Of a stretch of DNA of 64,000 nucleotides, positions 33,050 to 44,351 are shown in pieces. The notes under the pieces were generated by a model that was not told the origin of the DNA, did not search any database, and saw nothing but the letters and a program-made list of their open reading frames with translations. The translations under genes and the position numbers were made by a program. The stretch comes from Thelephora terrestris (lineage: Eukaryota > Basidiomycota > Agaricomycetes > Thelephorales > Thelephoraceae), in NCBI GenBank assembly GCA_015956445.1, contig WIUZ02000011.1:248001-312000 (forward strand), read 5' to 3'. The first letter of the stretch is position 1; each line of letters opens with the position of its first letter.

Positions 33050-34755
33050 GCAGGCCCACAACCCTGACAATCTGGTTGAGTACATTGTGATCAGATCAGT
33101 GGGTACTTTATGAAAGAACTCTCAATGAGTGGCTCAGGTTTGTGATGGGCACATTGGAAAGTAAATTGTGAAAGAACCCAGGGGTTTCACTCTAAAAATA
33201 CCCACTGGGTTCCTGAGTGGGTACTTTTACAAAGTACCCACCATGTACCCAGTGGGTAAAATGTGGGCGAATTGATGGGTATCTTTCAAAAAGTACCCAA
33301 AAAGTACCCGGTGGGTAACGACTGGGCGAATGGTTTCAAAACCCACAATGAACTCACAATGTACACACTGGGTAAGTACCCCCTTGCCCCCAGTGAGATT
33401 CAATGTATGTCATCCAAGGCCTAACGAAAAACCTCGAAAAATGGGAAGACCTGTCAGGGCCACTCTACCCCAACAACTACCAGTGCACTGAGCCGACTCC
33501 GCAGAGTACTCACTAGTCCAACTAGCTGTGAGAGGATGGTCACACCTCTATTCTTCCGGTAGGTTGTCCAAGGTCACTGCAAGTCAGGTCGAAATCCTAA
33601 AGAGAAACCTAACCTAAACCATACTTTGTTCGGTTTAAAAAGCAAAGGTTTATCCCTACAACAGGATTGATGACTCCACCAGGTGATCGACTGGACGCTT
33701 GAGGTATTCTATAAGGTGAAAGCTGGGTTTCTATAGTTACGAGGCGCAGTTGACGCGCAGAGCGGGAGGGAGAGCAGATGGGGGATGTCTTGTGTTCAAA
33801 CAGAAAACTCTGACTTGGCCTTAACTGCAACTGGGCTGAGAAGGGCAGAGGATTTCCTGAGGTAACAAAACTAAGGTACTACGATACAGCCACAGTTGCT
33901 ACTTATACTAAAGGAGTGGCCATGACGTCAGTAACCCTAATATACCCTTATCAAGATAGAACAAAGGGAGATAATGAGTGTGAGAACGCTAAGTGAGGGA
34001 AGCGAACAAATATGACACGTGGGAGAATAAAGGACAAAGGGCCTTACTAGCGTGTGAAGGATTGCATAAAAGATAACAAATGTCCGCATGAAACATAGGG
34101 GTAAAGATAACACTAGTCCTAAAAGAAAGAGGGGCATGGGGTCATGAAAGTTCGTACCTGGGGATCACACCCAAGGGTCAGGTGAGAATCTTCTTGGATG
34201 CTTCCTTTGGAGAGGCCAAAGATAGAGACCATACAACATCCCTTGTTGTCTGTAGGCGGTAACAGCATCACGGACTAGTGGCAACCTCAACGTACGTCCG
34301 AACATGAGGAGTGCAGGCCTAGACTCATGGGACATGAGGGATTACAGATTCGCCGGCGTTTCACGCTAACGGCTACTCCACATTCGCTGAGTTAACCAGA
34401 AGGGGTCAAAGGCACTCCTCCCGAATAACAGCGATTCCTTCCTCCGGTTAGGAGACTGTGATGTGACTGTCCACGTGTGTGATCAGGGTCCAGGGTTGAT
34501 CGTAATCGTAAAGTCATGAGGGGTCGTAAAAGGGGTTCGTGATGTCATAAAGGGGTCATCAGGGTCTTGAGACCTATTTTTAGTGCGCGCGCGTTCTAGG
34601 CGTTCCGGAACGAAGTTCTTCCAAGGCCGTCCCGCGGGCCGAGGTGTCAGCTTGATGTAGTAAGCCAACGATGATGGTACAGTGGCGGAAGTTGATGTGA
34701 CCCGGACCAATGAGGTTCGTCGAGGTAGGTCACGTGAAGGATCACCGATCTAGGC

Positions 34756-34761
34756 TATAAG
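34756..34761 (+). promoter_or_regulatory. TATA box of the gene in unit B
   Basis: TATAAG lies 67 bp before the start codon at 34828, as in unit A. Confidence 0.5.
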
Positions 34762-34827
34762 AAGGACGTCTTCTTGGAGCCATCCTTGATCAGCAACACC
34801 AGCAACTTCCCCACATCTTACCAAAAC

Positions 34828-37800
34828 ATGTCTTTCCCCAACAACTATACCTACAAGGTCGCCAACGGCATCTCCACCATCTCTCGCATCGACCGTCGTG
34901 CCGCCGCTCGTAAGACCTACGCCAACGCAGCTGGGACTCCTTATACCACGGATGACCAGGTATGGGGGAGGTCTAGAGCTTCTTGTGCTTGCACTAACGC
35001 CTTCCTCTAGGTAGAGGTTACGTTCTTTTGGCGTTGATGTCAAGCTAACGGCTTCTAGATCTTGGAGGTCGTCCAGCAGGTGGATGCCGAACGTCTCAGG
35101 GAGACGATCCCACATTTCATGGGGTTGACCTGGGACGATGAGCTCTGGGTTCGGTCCATGATCGCCGAGAAGGTGATCTTCCAGATGAGGGGTAGGTTCG
35201 GGGAGCTGGAGCATCCGATCAAGAAGGAGCTCTGGTATACCCTTCAAAGGGGAATCTACGACCAGGACCTATTGGAGCACGGGGCAACCGTTCCTCGGGC
35301 CGTCCGCCATGCCACTGCTTCCACGACGTTGTTGTGGTCGCTCGTTCGAGAGGGAGAGAGCCGGGTAGGTTCTCCGTTTGAATATTCGAGTATGACTCTC
35401 GACTAATCAAACTACCTAGGTTGAACGTTTGGAGCGCGAGGTGAAGGAGGCGAAGGCAGACGTCCTTCGTCTGTCGGCGGAGGGTCTTCAGATGAAGGAG
35501 ACTCTGGCCGCCTTCCAGCAGGGGACAAACGAGGCGTTGGAGGCGATGGTTGCCAACCATCAAGAGTTGGTCGCCGGGCTGAAGGTCAGGGACAACAACA
35601 TCAAGGGGGCGTTGGCCAGGAGGGTTGAAAAGGTGCTTTCAGCCTTTGCATTGTCAGGAACATGGTATTTTTAAACTTTTTATAACACGCTCTTTCTTCG
35701 AACTCTTCTTAACAATTCTTATGTTTTGAATGCTTCACACTCCTTATCCTTCACACCAATCATTCGAAACACACACACGCGCGTACTATTCCCAGCGAAT
35801 CCACAACGAGCTATACAAGTGCTATCCTACGTCCCATCAAAAGTCGACTCTATCTTCGGCAGGCCTCATGGTCATCACCCTTCCATCCCGGAGATCGAAG
35901 TGCTGGCCCCTCCTCGCTAGGACCTCCCCGAACATGGCGTCACCATCTTCGGCACTCAGCTGAACGACTAGTTCAAGCCGATAGGAAGAGACTCCTTCGA
36001 GCGGACCGATCAGCCTCCCAGATGTCACCGAACTGCGGAACACCTGGTCCCACATCTCCATCACCGGGTGACTGCTCGACAGCACTATCGACGTAGTCGG
36101 CAAGCGACCCTCCGTCTCCCTCGTCGGACCCCTGGGTGGGATCCTGTCTTGCGAGGCGAAGCTGGTGTCGGAGTTGGATCTCGGACTCGACCTGTCGGTA
36201 AGGACGGTGGACCCGATATCGGAATCCTCGCTCCTCACCTCGACCAGAGAGGTCACCATCCGACTCAACTGGTCGAGGGTAAGGATTAGCCGACGCGGTC
36301 ATACGATGAGCAGGACGGCGTCGAGAGCGTTTGCATCGTTGCCCCTTAGTCACCGGACGTACCTCGGCGACCCTCGGAGCATCTTCAGCTCGGTCAACCT
36401 CCATGACCTCATCCTCGATCTTCACCAACTGATGGATCGGCTGCAAGACACAGCGCCCACAGTTCTCCTTGTCGGAAGCGGCCAAGGTGGAAGCCGGACC
36501 TGGAGTCGGAACGGGAACCGCGTTCTCGATCGGAGGCGTCGCATAGGACGACGGGTTAGGAGAAGCGAGTACCACCTCATCGGCGTACTCCAGCTCGAAC
36601 GGAACATCGGCGGTCCCCTGACCAACCAATTTGGGACCCTTCTGGCAGTTACAGGTCTTGTCCTGTAAGGCATCGACCTGCGCTGTCAACACGGCCACCA
36701 CGTTCTCGAGCTCCTCAGTCTAGAAGAAGTGTCAGCTTCCCTCATTTCGTCTTCGAGATGAGGAAAGCTACCTTTTCATCCCTCCTGGCCAACGCCCCCT
36801 TGATGTTGTTGTCCCTAACCTTCAGTCCGGCGATCAACTCTTGATGGTTTGCAACCATCGCCTCCAATGCCTCGTTCGTCCCCTGCTGGAAGGCAGCCAA
36901 GGTCTCCTTCATCTGAAGACCCTCGGCGAACAGACGAAGCACGTCGGCCTTCGCCTCCTTCACTTCGCGCTCCAAACGTTCAACCTAGGCAGTTTGATTA
37001 GTCGAGAGTCATACTCGAATATTCAAACAAAGGACCTACCTTGCTCTCCCCTTCCCGAACGAGCGACCACAACAACGACGTGGCGGCAGTGGCATGGCGG
37101 ACGGCCCGAGGAACGGTCGCTCCGTGCTCCAACAAATCCTGATCGTAGATCCCCCTCTGCAGGGTGTACCAGAGCTCCTTCTTGATCGGATGCTCCAGCT
37201 CCCCGAACCTACCCCTCATTCGGAAGGCCACCTTCTCGGCGATGATCGTACGGACCCAGAGCTCGTCGTCCCAGGTCAACCCCATCAAATGAGGCATCGT
37301 CTCCCTGAGACGTTCGGCGTCCACTTCCGAGACGACCTCCAAGATCTAGAAGCCGTTAGCTGGATATCAACGCCCAAAGAACGTAACCTCTACCTAGAGG
37401 AAGGCGTTAGTGCTAGCACACAAAGCTCTAAGTCTCCCCCATACCTGGTCATCCGTGGTATAGGGAGTCCCAGCTGCACAGGCATATGTCTTGCGAGCGG
37501 CGGCACGACGGTCGATACGGGAGATGGTGGAGATACCGTTGGCGACCTTGTAGGTATGGTTGTTGGGGAAAGACATGTTGGTAAGATGATGGGGAAGTTG
37601 CTGGTGTTGCTGATCAAGGATGGCTCCAAGAAGACGTCCTTCTTATAGCCTAGATCGGTGATCCTTCACGTGACCTACCTCGACGAACCTCATTGGTCCG
37701 GGTCACATCAACTTCCGCCCCTGTACCATCATCGTTGGCTTACTACATCAAGCTGACACCTCGGCCCGCGGGACGGCCTTGGAAGAACTTCGTTCCGGAA

Positions 37801-39756
37801 CGCCTAGAACGCGCGCGCACTAAAAATAGGTCTCAAGACCCTGATGACCCCTTTATGACATCACGAACCCCTTTTTACGACCCCTCATGACTTTACGATA
37901 ACGACCAACCCTGGACCCTGGAACACACACGTGGGCACGGGGTATCAACATTTGGACACTGTGCTTCTAATCGGATAGTAACCCTATCTGATCTAGTTGT
38001 GCTTTGGAAGCAGAGTAGGCCCGAGCCGAGAATGGCGGCCGAAGAATATAATCCCTGGTGCCACTTAGGAAGAACGATATTCCCGGGTGCTATGCCTAAT
38101 CAAGACTGGGTCTGATCAAGCGATTACGGTTGCAACTCCCAGGTTACTGCCTGTCCGTTGGTATCATACCACCTACAGACAACAAGGGATGTGTAGAGTC
38201 TTCGATATCTCTAGCCAATCGCAGAAGCTACGAGACAGGCTCACCTGACCCTTGGGTGTGGTCTAGATTCAGGTACGAACTTTCATGACCCATGCCCCTA
38301 TTTCTTTTAGGACTAGTGTTATCTTTACCCCTATGTTTCATCCGGACATTCCTTATCTTTTATGCAATCCTTCACACGCTAGTAAGGCCCTTTGTCCTTT
38401 ATCTTCCCACGCGTCATATTTGTTCGCTTCCCTTACTTAGCGTTCTCACACTCTTTATCTCCCTTTGTTCGGACTTGATAAGGGTATATTAGGGTATTGA
38501 CGTCATGGCCACTCATTTTAGTATAAGTAGCAACTGTGGCTGTATCGTAGTACCTTAGTTTTGTTACCTCAGGAAATCCTCTGCCCTTCTCAGCCCAGTT
38601 GCAGTTAAGGACAAGTCAGAGTTTCTTGTTTGATCCAAGACATCCCCATCTGCTCTCCCTCCCGCTCTGCGCGTCCACTGCGCCTCGTAACTATAGACTC
38701 CCAGCAGTCATATTAGAACACCTCGAGCGTCCAGTCGATCAACTGGTGGAGTCATCAATCCTGTTGTAGGGATCAACCCTTGCTTGTTAAACCGAACAAA
38801 GTGCGGTTTAGGTTGGGTTTCTCTTTAGGATTTCGACCTGACTTGCAGTGACCTCGGACAACCTACCGGAAGAATAGAGACGTGATCGTTCTCTCACAAG
38901 CTAGTCGGACTAGTGAGTACTCTGCGGAGTCGGCTCAGTGCACTGGTAGTTGTTGGGGTAGAGTGGCCCTGACATGCATGTTTATGCAATGACTGAGAGG
39001 TTCTTCTAGACGGAACAGCTCGAAGACGTGGTGGCCGTGTTGACCGCGCAGGTCGCGTCCTTGCAGGATAAGACCTGCAACTGCAAAGAGGGTCCAAAGT
39101 TGGTTGGTGAAGGGACTGCCGACGTTCCGTTTCAGCTGGAGTACGCCGATGAGGTGGTACTCCCGTCGCCTAACCCGTCGTCCTACGCGACACCTCCGGT
39201 CGAGAATGCGGTTCCTGTACCGACTCCGGCTCCGGCTTCTACGTTGGCCGAGTCCGACAAGGAGAACTGTCGACGCTGCCCGTTGCAGCCGATCAGTCGG
39301 CTGGTCAAGATCGAGGATGAGGTCATGGAAGTCGACCGGGCCGAAGATGTACCGAGGGCCATTGAGGTACGTTCGGTGATCAAGGGGCAGCGTTGTAAGC
39401 GCTCTCGATGCCGCCTTGCTCATCGCATGGCTCCATCGGCTAATCCCTATCCGCGTCCAGTTGAGTCGGATGGTGACCAGTCTGGTCGAGGTGGGGAACG
39501 AGAGTTCCGCTATCGGGTCAACCGTCCCTACCGACAGGTCGAGTCGGAGATCCAGCTTCGCCACCAGCTTCGACTCGCAGGACAGGATCCCACCCAGGGG
39601 TCCGACGAGGGAGACGGAGGGTCTCTCGTCGACTACGTCGATAGTGCTGCCGAGCAGTCACCCGGTGATGGAGATGTGGGACCAGGTGTTCCGAAGTTCA
39701 GTGACATCTGGGCGGCTGGTGGGACCCTACGAAGGCATCTCTTCCTATCGACTTGA
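34828..39756 (+). CDS. Coiled-coil gene of unit B, with unit C lodged in its third intron
   Basis: Exon blocks match those of unit A, with starts near 34828, 35059, 35420 and 39010. Unit C begins at 35652, inside the intron that follows the coiled-coil exon, so the coding blocks on both sides are left uncut. The intron is thereby enlarged from about 50 bp to about 3.4 kb. The encoded features are those described for unit A: WDDELW helical domain, LEREVKEAKADVLRL coiled coil, CNC pair, acidic and Arg-rich segments. Whether the enlarged intron is still spliced is unknown. Confidence 0.6.
35652..38974 (+). mobile_element. LTR-like unit C (family 1), 3323 bp, duplication TGCAT
   Basis: It starts TGTCAGGAACATGG, ends GTGGCCCTGACA, and is flanked by TGCAT (35647-35651 and 38975-38979). 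It lies in opposite orientation to its host B, within intron 3 of B's gene. Both ends are complete. It is younger than B by nesting. Confidence 0.9.
35973..37576 (-). CDS. Coiled-coil gene carried antisense in unit C
   Basis: It starts at 37576 (MSFPNNHTYK) and ends at 35973. It has the same four blocks as unit A, with matching GT-AG junctions, and looks whole. It differs from A by scattered substitutions, including in the region before the CNC pair. Function is unknown. Confidence 0.6.
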
Positions 39757-40467
39757 ACTAGACGTTCAGTTGAGCGCAGAGGATGGGGACGCCATGTTCG
39801 GAGAGATCCTTGTGAGGAGGGGCCAGTTCTTCGATCTCTGGGATGGATAGCTGATGACCTTTGTCAGGCCGACGCGACCTCTACAGTTCAATAACACTCT
39901 TGTTATCCAAACCTATCACCTCAGGGATCAAACACACAGTTATAACCCTGTTGCAAACCCAGGGATATCGGAAGTCTCTTCACAAGTGAGAGTAGAAGGG
40001 AGGAGAAAGAAGGAGACAAGGGTCTTCAGGCACTCTTGCTCTAAACACACAGTAATAGAGGTCACGGAGAGTCTGATGATAACAAATCTAAGGAGTACAG
40101 GCTAATCTACTCTGAGTATATATACTACTTAGATTTGTGACGTGACAGTGACATGTAACTACACTATGGATACAAACACAGACAAACATGGTCCGTGCAC
40201 AGCACTGCATGGTCTGTGCGTTACGTGGTGACTAATGCTACAAATTATCAGCTGATAAATGAAAGTGTGGCGGCCAATAGCAATTTGAGAGCATTACAAA
40301 GCAGTTACAAAGCATGACGTAGCCTGGGAATGTTCGGAAGGAATGTGGGTATGACTGACTAACAGCCAATGGCAAAAGGGGAGCATATGATGTCATGTGG
40401 GTCATGCGCAGTAAACAATAGAAAGGATGACTCAACTCCTGAGTCGTGGAAGGGGCGTGGCATTTGG

Positions 40468-40474
40468 TATATAA
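40468..40474 (+). promoter_or_regulatory. TATA box of the gene in unit F
   Basis: TATATAACC lies 60 bp before the start at 40534. It matches the TATATAACC before the unit H antisense gene. Confidence 0.5.
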
Positions 40475-40533
40475 CCAAAGGGGGTTGGATGACTGGTCTT
40501 CCAACAAACCACCCTTTGTTACACACAGCCAAC

Positions 40534-41794
40534 ATGCCTCGTGCCTCTACTCGCAATCCCACTCGTCGTTCCTCTTCTTACTCTCCTGTTCAGGAGAACA
40601 ACTACAATATCGATCGCTTCTCCCACGCCCGTCGTGATCCATCTCGCCCTTATCCCACTTTGGGAGCTGTTATGGACCGGACCGCCACCGCCGACCCTAA
40701 TGAAGGGTTTTCTGATCTAGGTGGGGGGTCTGGTTGCGCATTCCGATTTAGGAAAGCGAACTAACTCCTTTTAGGTTTCAGGGACTTTCTCCAAGCTGCT
40801 CGAAGGGTGTCTCGGCGCAAGTTGGCGCGTATCGAGACTAACCCTTACGCGAACGAACTCCTCAATAGGGGTGTCGAGTTCGTGACTGAGGCCAACGAAA
40901 CCTTCAACTCCGTGTTGGAGGCCAGCGTTCTTCATACGGGGAACGTTGGGTCCATGTTAATGGATGAAGTGGCTCATGTCAACGAGCGTATTGATGGTCG
41001 TCGCGAGGAGATAGAGGTTTTGGAGAATTGGAAAGAGGATATGCAGGGTGTCATTCATGGACAGGAAGATAGCGTTGTTCGACAGGGCGCCGATATCGAT
41101 TTGTTGAAGGTAAATGTGGGGTCGGGAGATATTTGACATCTCTAACCTAACATTTCCTTTTAGGGAGAGTTGTCCACTCTGAAGGACTTGGTTCGGGCTT
41201 TGGTTACTAAAACCGGAGAGTTGGAGGACGACAAGGTAAGGGGTAGGGGTTGAAGGTTTTTGTTATCTTCTAACCCTATTCCTTTAGGTTCGCCTTACTC
41301 GTCGTGTCTCCGAGTTGACCGGAGAAGTCCGGAGTCTCCAGAGGAGATGTAATGAGCCGGAGGTCCAAGTTGAAGAGGAGGAGCTAGAGGTTCCGCATCG
41401 GGCCGGGTCGCCGATAATTCCTAATCGGGCTGAATCGCCGCCTGCTCGTTTGTTGGTTCGTCATGAGAACAGGTTGGTTCCCATTGATGATGAGGTCATC
41501 GAGATCGGGAGCAACGAATTCTATCAGAACATAGGAATCGTTCGTAGGGACACTCCTCGTCCTGAGTTCGTGTCTACTCCTTGGGGTAGTCGCCGTCAAT
41601 GGCCTGCTCTGGAGTACAACCCGTACGCCGAGTTCGTTCCTGATAGTGAACCGAACTCTGACACGGAACTTCCAGATTACGAGGACCTGTCGGACGTGGA
41701 CCCGAACGAGATTAGGGAGCAGAATTGGGCGAACGAAGAACTAGTACGAAGTGCTCTGGAAGTGGTCCAGAGGATTATTAGGGATGTAGACTAG
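40534..41794 (+). CDS. Spliced coiled-coil gene carried antisense in unit F (family 2)
   Basis: Four exons (40534-40720, 40775-41109, 41164-41235, 41288-41794), each bounded by GT-AG, stay in one frame for about 366 residues, so it looks whole. The order is an Arg/Ser/Pro-rich start (MPRASTRNPTRRSS), a helical region with RRKLARIETNPY, a coiled coil (DEVAHVNERIDGRREEIEV), a second coil (LTRRVSELTGEVRSLQRR), and an acidic tail with DDEVIEI and DSEPNSDTELPDYED. DDEVIEI parallels EDEVMEVD in family 1. Primary sequence is otherwise unlike family 1, but position, strand, promoter and plan are the same. Function is unknown. Confidence 0.65.
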
Positions 41795-42484
41795 TTCTTT
41801 GTTTGTAGGGGCTCCTTTGGAATTTATTGTCTTCCTTTGTCTATTGCGTGTGATCCATGAGTCGTAAAACATAATGGTTTTCGTAAGTCCAATCCAAGGG
41901 TCAGATTAATAAGCCGGTTGACTTCTGCGAGAGGTCAACGCGCGACACTTATTAATACATCCCTTGTTGTCGGTAGCCTGAATATCTACTAGTCGTCCAG
42001 GGGCAACGGAGGGCCAGGTAGGGGGAATCTTCGTATGAAGGTTCGCCGGTACATGTTCACGTATTATACCTCGGGTCTTCTGGGGTATCTTGACTAGTAG
42101 CACGTTCCACGTATTGGACTTTGAATCGTTAGGCATAGGGCATATGGCATAATAAACAGTTTACCGCCATGTTTAGGGCAGGGCACCGACTGACTTAGTG
42201 GTGATGAGGCGTTAAATATTGGAAATGAAAGGGGGTAAACGGCGAAATCATCACAACCTTGAGGCCTGCTGAAGATAGAGTCGACTTTTGATTGAACGTA
42301 GTATAAGCATTAGTATAGCCTTGTAGTTCCGTTTCGCGGTGAATGGATTGCACGTTGTGTGTGTTTTGAATGATGGGAGTGAAGGATAAGGAGTGTGAAA
42401 CATTCAAACATAATAAATGGTCAGAAGAGTTCGAAGAAAGAGTGTGTTATAAAAAGTTTAAAAATACCATGTTCCTGACAAGAC

Positions 42485-43158
42485 TGTCACAAATTCACTT
42501 CTGAGAACAAAAGATCAGCCAGGTAGTTAATGAAATTTGTGCCATCAAGACTCATCAAAGCAGCCTGAGGGCAGTAAGTGGTTCAGCAGGAAATGAGAGA
42601 GTGTCAGGTGATCAGAAGATGTCGAGTGATCAAAAGATGTCAGGTGATCAGAAGATGTCAGGTGATGGGAATATGTCAGGTGATAGGAGCATGATCAAGG
42701 CTATGTGTGGAAACCCATCATGTGACTTATCACATGATTTGTTGCCCAACCAAACAAGGCCAAAGACAGATGACCAAAGAGTATCAAATAGTATCATGTG
42801 ACTTGTTGGATGGGAATATATATAAGGAAAGGTGTCTCAGACCTTTCTCTTTTCCCATCCTCAATCTTCTTTGTAATCACTATCATTAGTTTCAATATAT
42901 CAGAGTATAAACCATACTCTATTATCATCCTTCTATTCATTTGATGGGCAAATCAATTGCCTGAAGTGTGAACCCTCAATACACTCCTAACATCTCTCAT
43001 TGGTTACAGGTATCAACCAAGAGAACAAACCCCTCTATCCCCACATCCATCTCCCTCTGCCCCTACATACCACCTCCTAGACATCTCCTCCAACCCCCTT
43101 TCCATCCCCAACACTGATCCTCTGATATCAGAACAAGCTTAGGCTGGTAACCCTGACA
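42485..43158 (+). mobile_element. Short solo LTR, 674 bp, duplication AAGAC
   Basis: It starts TGTCACAAATTC, ends GGTAACCCTGACA, and is flanked by AAGAC (42480-42484 and 43159-43163). It has TATATATAA at 42817-42825, a pyrimidine-rich leader and an AT-rich tail, as in Ty3-like fungal LTRs. About five units of an ~18-bp repeat (GATGTCAGGTGATCAGAA) lie at 42600-42690. No gene is carried. It landed exactly on the right edge of unit B. Confidence 0.85.
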
Positions 43159-44351
43159 AAGACCGAGGTTGGATGCACATGAAACATGCACCTCTCTTCA
43201 AAAACCTAGTAGCGCGGACTAGATACCGTAGCAACACAACTAAAATAACTTGGATCAAAGGACACAACGGAAACAAAGGAAACGAAGAAGCAGACAAATG
43301 GCAGGAGAAGGAGCAAACATTGAACTCCCCACAGTCCCCCACGACCCCTTAAACCCACCCACAAATACCATCCCGTCTGGGGCAAAACTTGCGGCACTCA
43401 AACAAAAAGACCTCTACTATGCCATAAAGAAAGCAAACCACCCCTCCCCCCGCACAAGCACCAAAAACAACCTAGGACAAATCCAAGCGTGCGCCAAGGA
43501 ATACTACAACAACTCACCCACACGTGAAACCATATGGAAATCAACCAAACATAAGGACCTCTCAAATAAGACACAAGAATATCTATGGAAAAGTATCCAC
43601 AACGCCTTTAAGATCAGCCGATTCTGGGCGAACATCCCAATGTACGAACACTGAGGCATATGCCCCATATGTGACACGGAAGAATCTATGGAACACATTC
43701 ACACAGAATGTACGGCACCTGGAAGAACAGAAATCTGGTCGCTAGCGGATGAACTCTGGCACAGAAGATCCGACATAAATATTCCCACAAATTACGGCGC
43801 ACTCCTAGGATGCTGCCTTACCACATTCAAAAAGAACAATGGCAAACCAGACAAAGGCCTAAATAGACTCTTTAGAATAATCATATCAGAATCTATGTAT
43901 CTAATCTGGAAGATAAGATGCGAACGAACAATCACATGGAACAACAAACCGGTCAAATTCCACTCCCACTATGAAATTCACAACAAATGGCTCCAAACCA
44001 TCAACGCCAGACTAAAAATGGACAGCATCCACACAAACAATAAAATCTTCAAGGCCAAAACCATAGATCAAAAAACAGTCCTCAAAATGTGGAACAAATG
44101 TCTTCTAGATAACCTACACGACACCAGGAACTGGTGTGGTAAAACAGGGGTTTTAGTGGGTATTGCACCAAAGCGACCTCCCGGTCGTAACAGATAATGC
44201 GAGATCGTGTCAAGTGCGAGTCCCACACGGCTACCGGCCAGTGCATAAACACATTTCCTCCGGGCGTCATATAGAGCCAAAAGCGTCTCTAAAAATGACT
44301 AATCAAACACAAAACCCGTTTGCTACTCCCAAAAAAAAAAAAAAAAAAAAA

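Larger units (their letters stand above)
30766..33069 (+). mobile_element. LTR-like unit H (family 4), 2304 bp, 5-bp duplication ATCTG
   Basis: It starts TGTCACGAACG, ends CAACCCTGACA, and is flanked by ATCTG on both sides (30761-30765 and 33070-33074), inside MITE J. In this orientation a TATATAAGG box (32268-32276) is followed by pyrimidine-rich CTCAATC sequence, as in the short solo LTR at 42485-43158. A minus-strand gene (31037-31765) and a plus-strand open frame (32426-33049) lie inside. A minisatellite (AGAAATCCCCATCGATCA-type units) spans about 31967-32100. No pol domains are present. The unit looks whole at both ends. Confidence 0.8.
30362..33395. mobile_element. CACTG-ended MITE J in the LINE, itself hosting unit H
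   Basis: The ends CACTGGGGACAAGGGGGTAC and complement carry long inverted repeats and are flanked by AGA (30359-30361 and 33396-33398). Without unit H and its 5-bp duplication the MITE is about 725 bp. The arms share GAGTGGCTCA and TTTCACAATTTAC motifs with the MITE at 21726. It interrupts the LINE RNase H coding sequence between IKT and DSM. Confidence 0.9.
39862..42255 (-). mobile_element. LTR-like unit F (family 2), 2394 bp, duplication ACCTT
   Basis: It starts TGTCAGGCCGACGCG, ends GAAATCATCACA, and is flanked by ACCTT (39857-39861 and 42256-42260). It lies inside unit B downstream of B's gene. In the LTR-like (minus) sense a TATATATAC box near 40114-40124 lies about 255 bp before the CCTGACA end. 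The carried gene runs on plus. Both ends are complete. Confidence 0.85.
33452..42480 (-). mobile_element. LTR-like unit B (family 1) in the LINE, hosting units C and F
   Basis: B starts TGTCAGGGCCACTC at 33452 and ends CATGTTCCTGACA at 42480. Its left target copy is AGACC (33447-33451). The right copy, AGACC at 43160-43164, is now separated from B by the solo LTR 42485-43158. Without C (35652-38974) and F (39862-42255) and their duplications B is about 3.3 kb, the same as C (3323) and E (3277). Strand is the LTR-like sense; the gene runs on plus. B looks whole apart from the two insertions. Confidence 0.85.
29643..44351 (+). mobile_element. 5'-truncated LINE with C-terminal RNase H, split by nested insertions
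   Basis: Three blocks belong together: 29643-30361, 33399-33446 and 43165-44351. Block 1 has a Cys-rich KCKCTRCTTIRR segment and an RNase H start (IVIYTDRSC.., AGSGVWYG, SNQTGEL). Block 2 continues DSMYVIQGLTKNLEKWED. Block 3 continues WMHMKHAPLFKNL, ITWIKGHNGNKGNEEADKW (the RNase H DAD-type end) and then CPICDTEESMEHIHTECT, the zinc-knuckle-like tail of such elements. A 21-base A run (44331-44351) marks the 3' end. Reverse transcriptase is missing (5' truncation). Frame changes are visible near 29965, near 30325 in a C run, and near 43300; TDG reads TDR. The LINE is the oldest layer of the stack. Confidence 0.8.

Noticed and set aside
42600-42690. Regular ~18-bp repeats that could suggest a CRISPR-like array
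   Set aside because: Units are head to tail without unique spacers and lie within a solo LTR.
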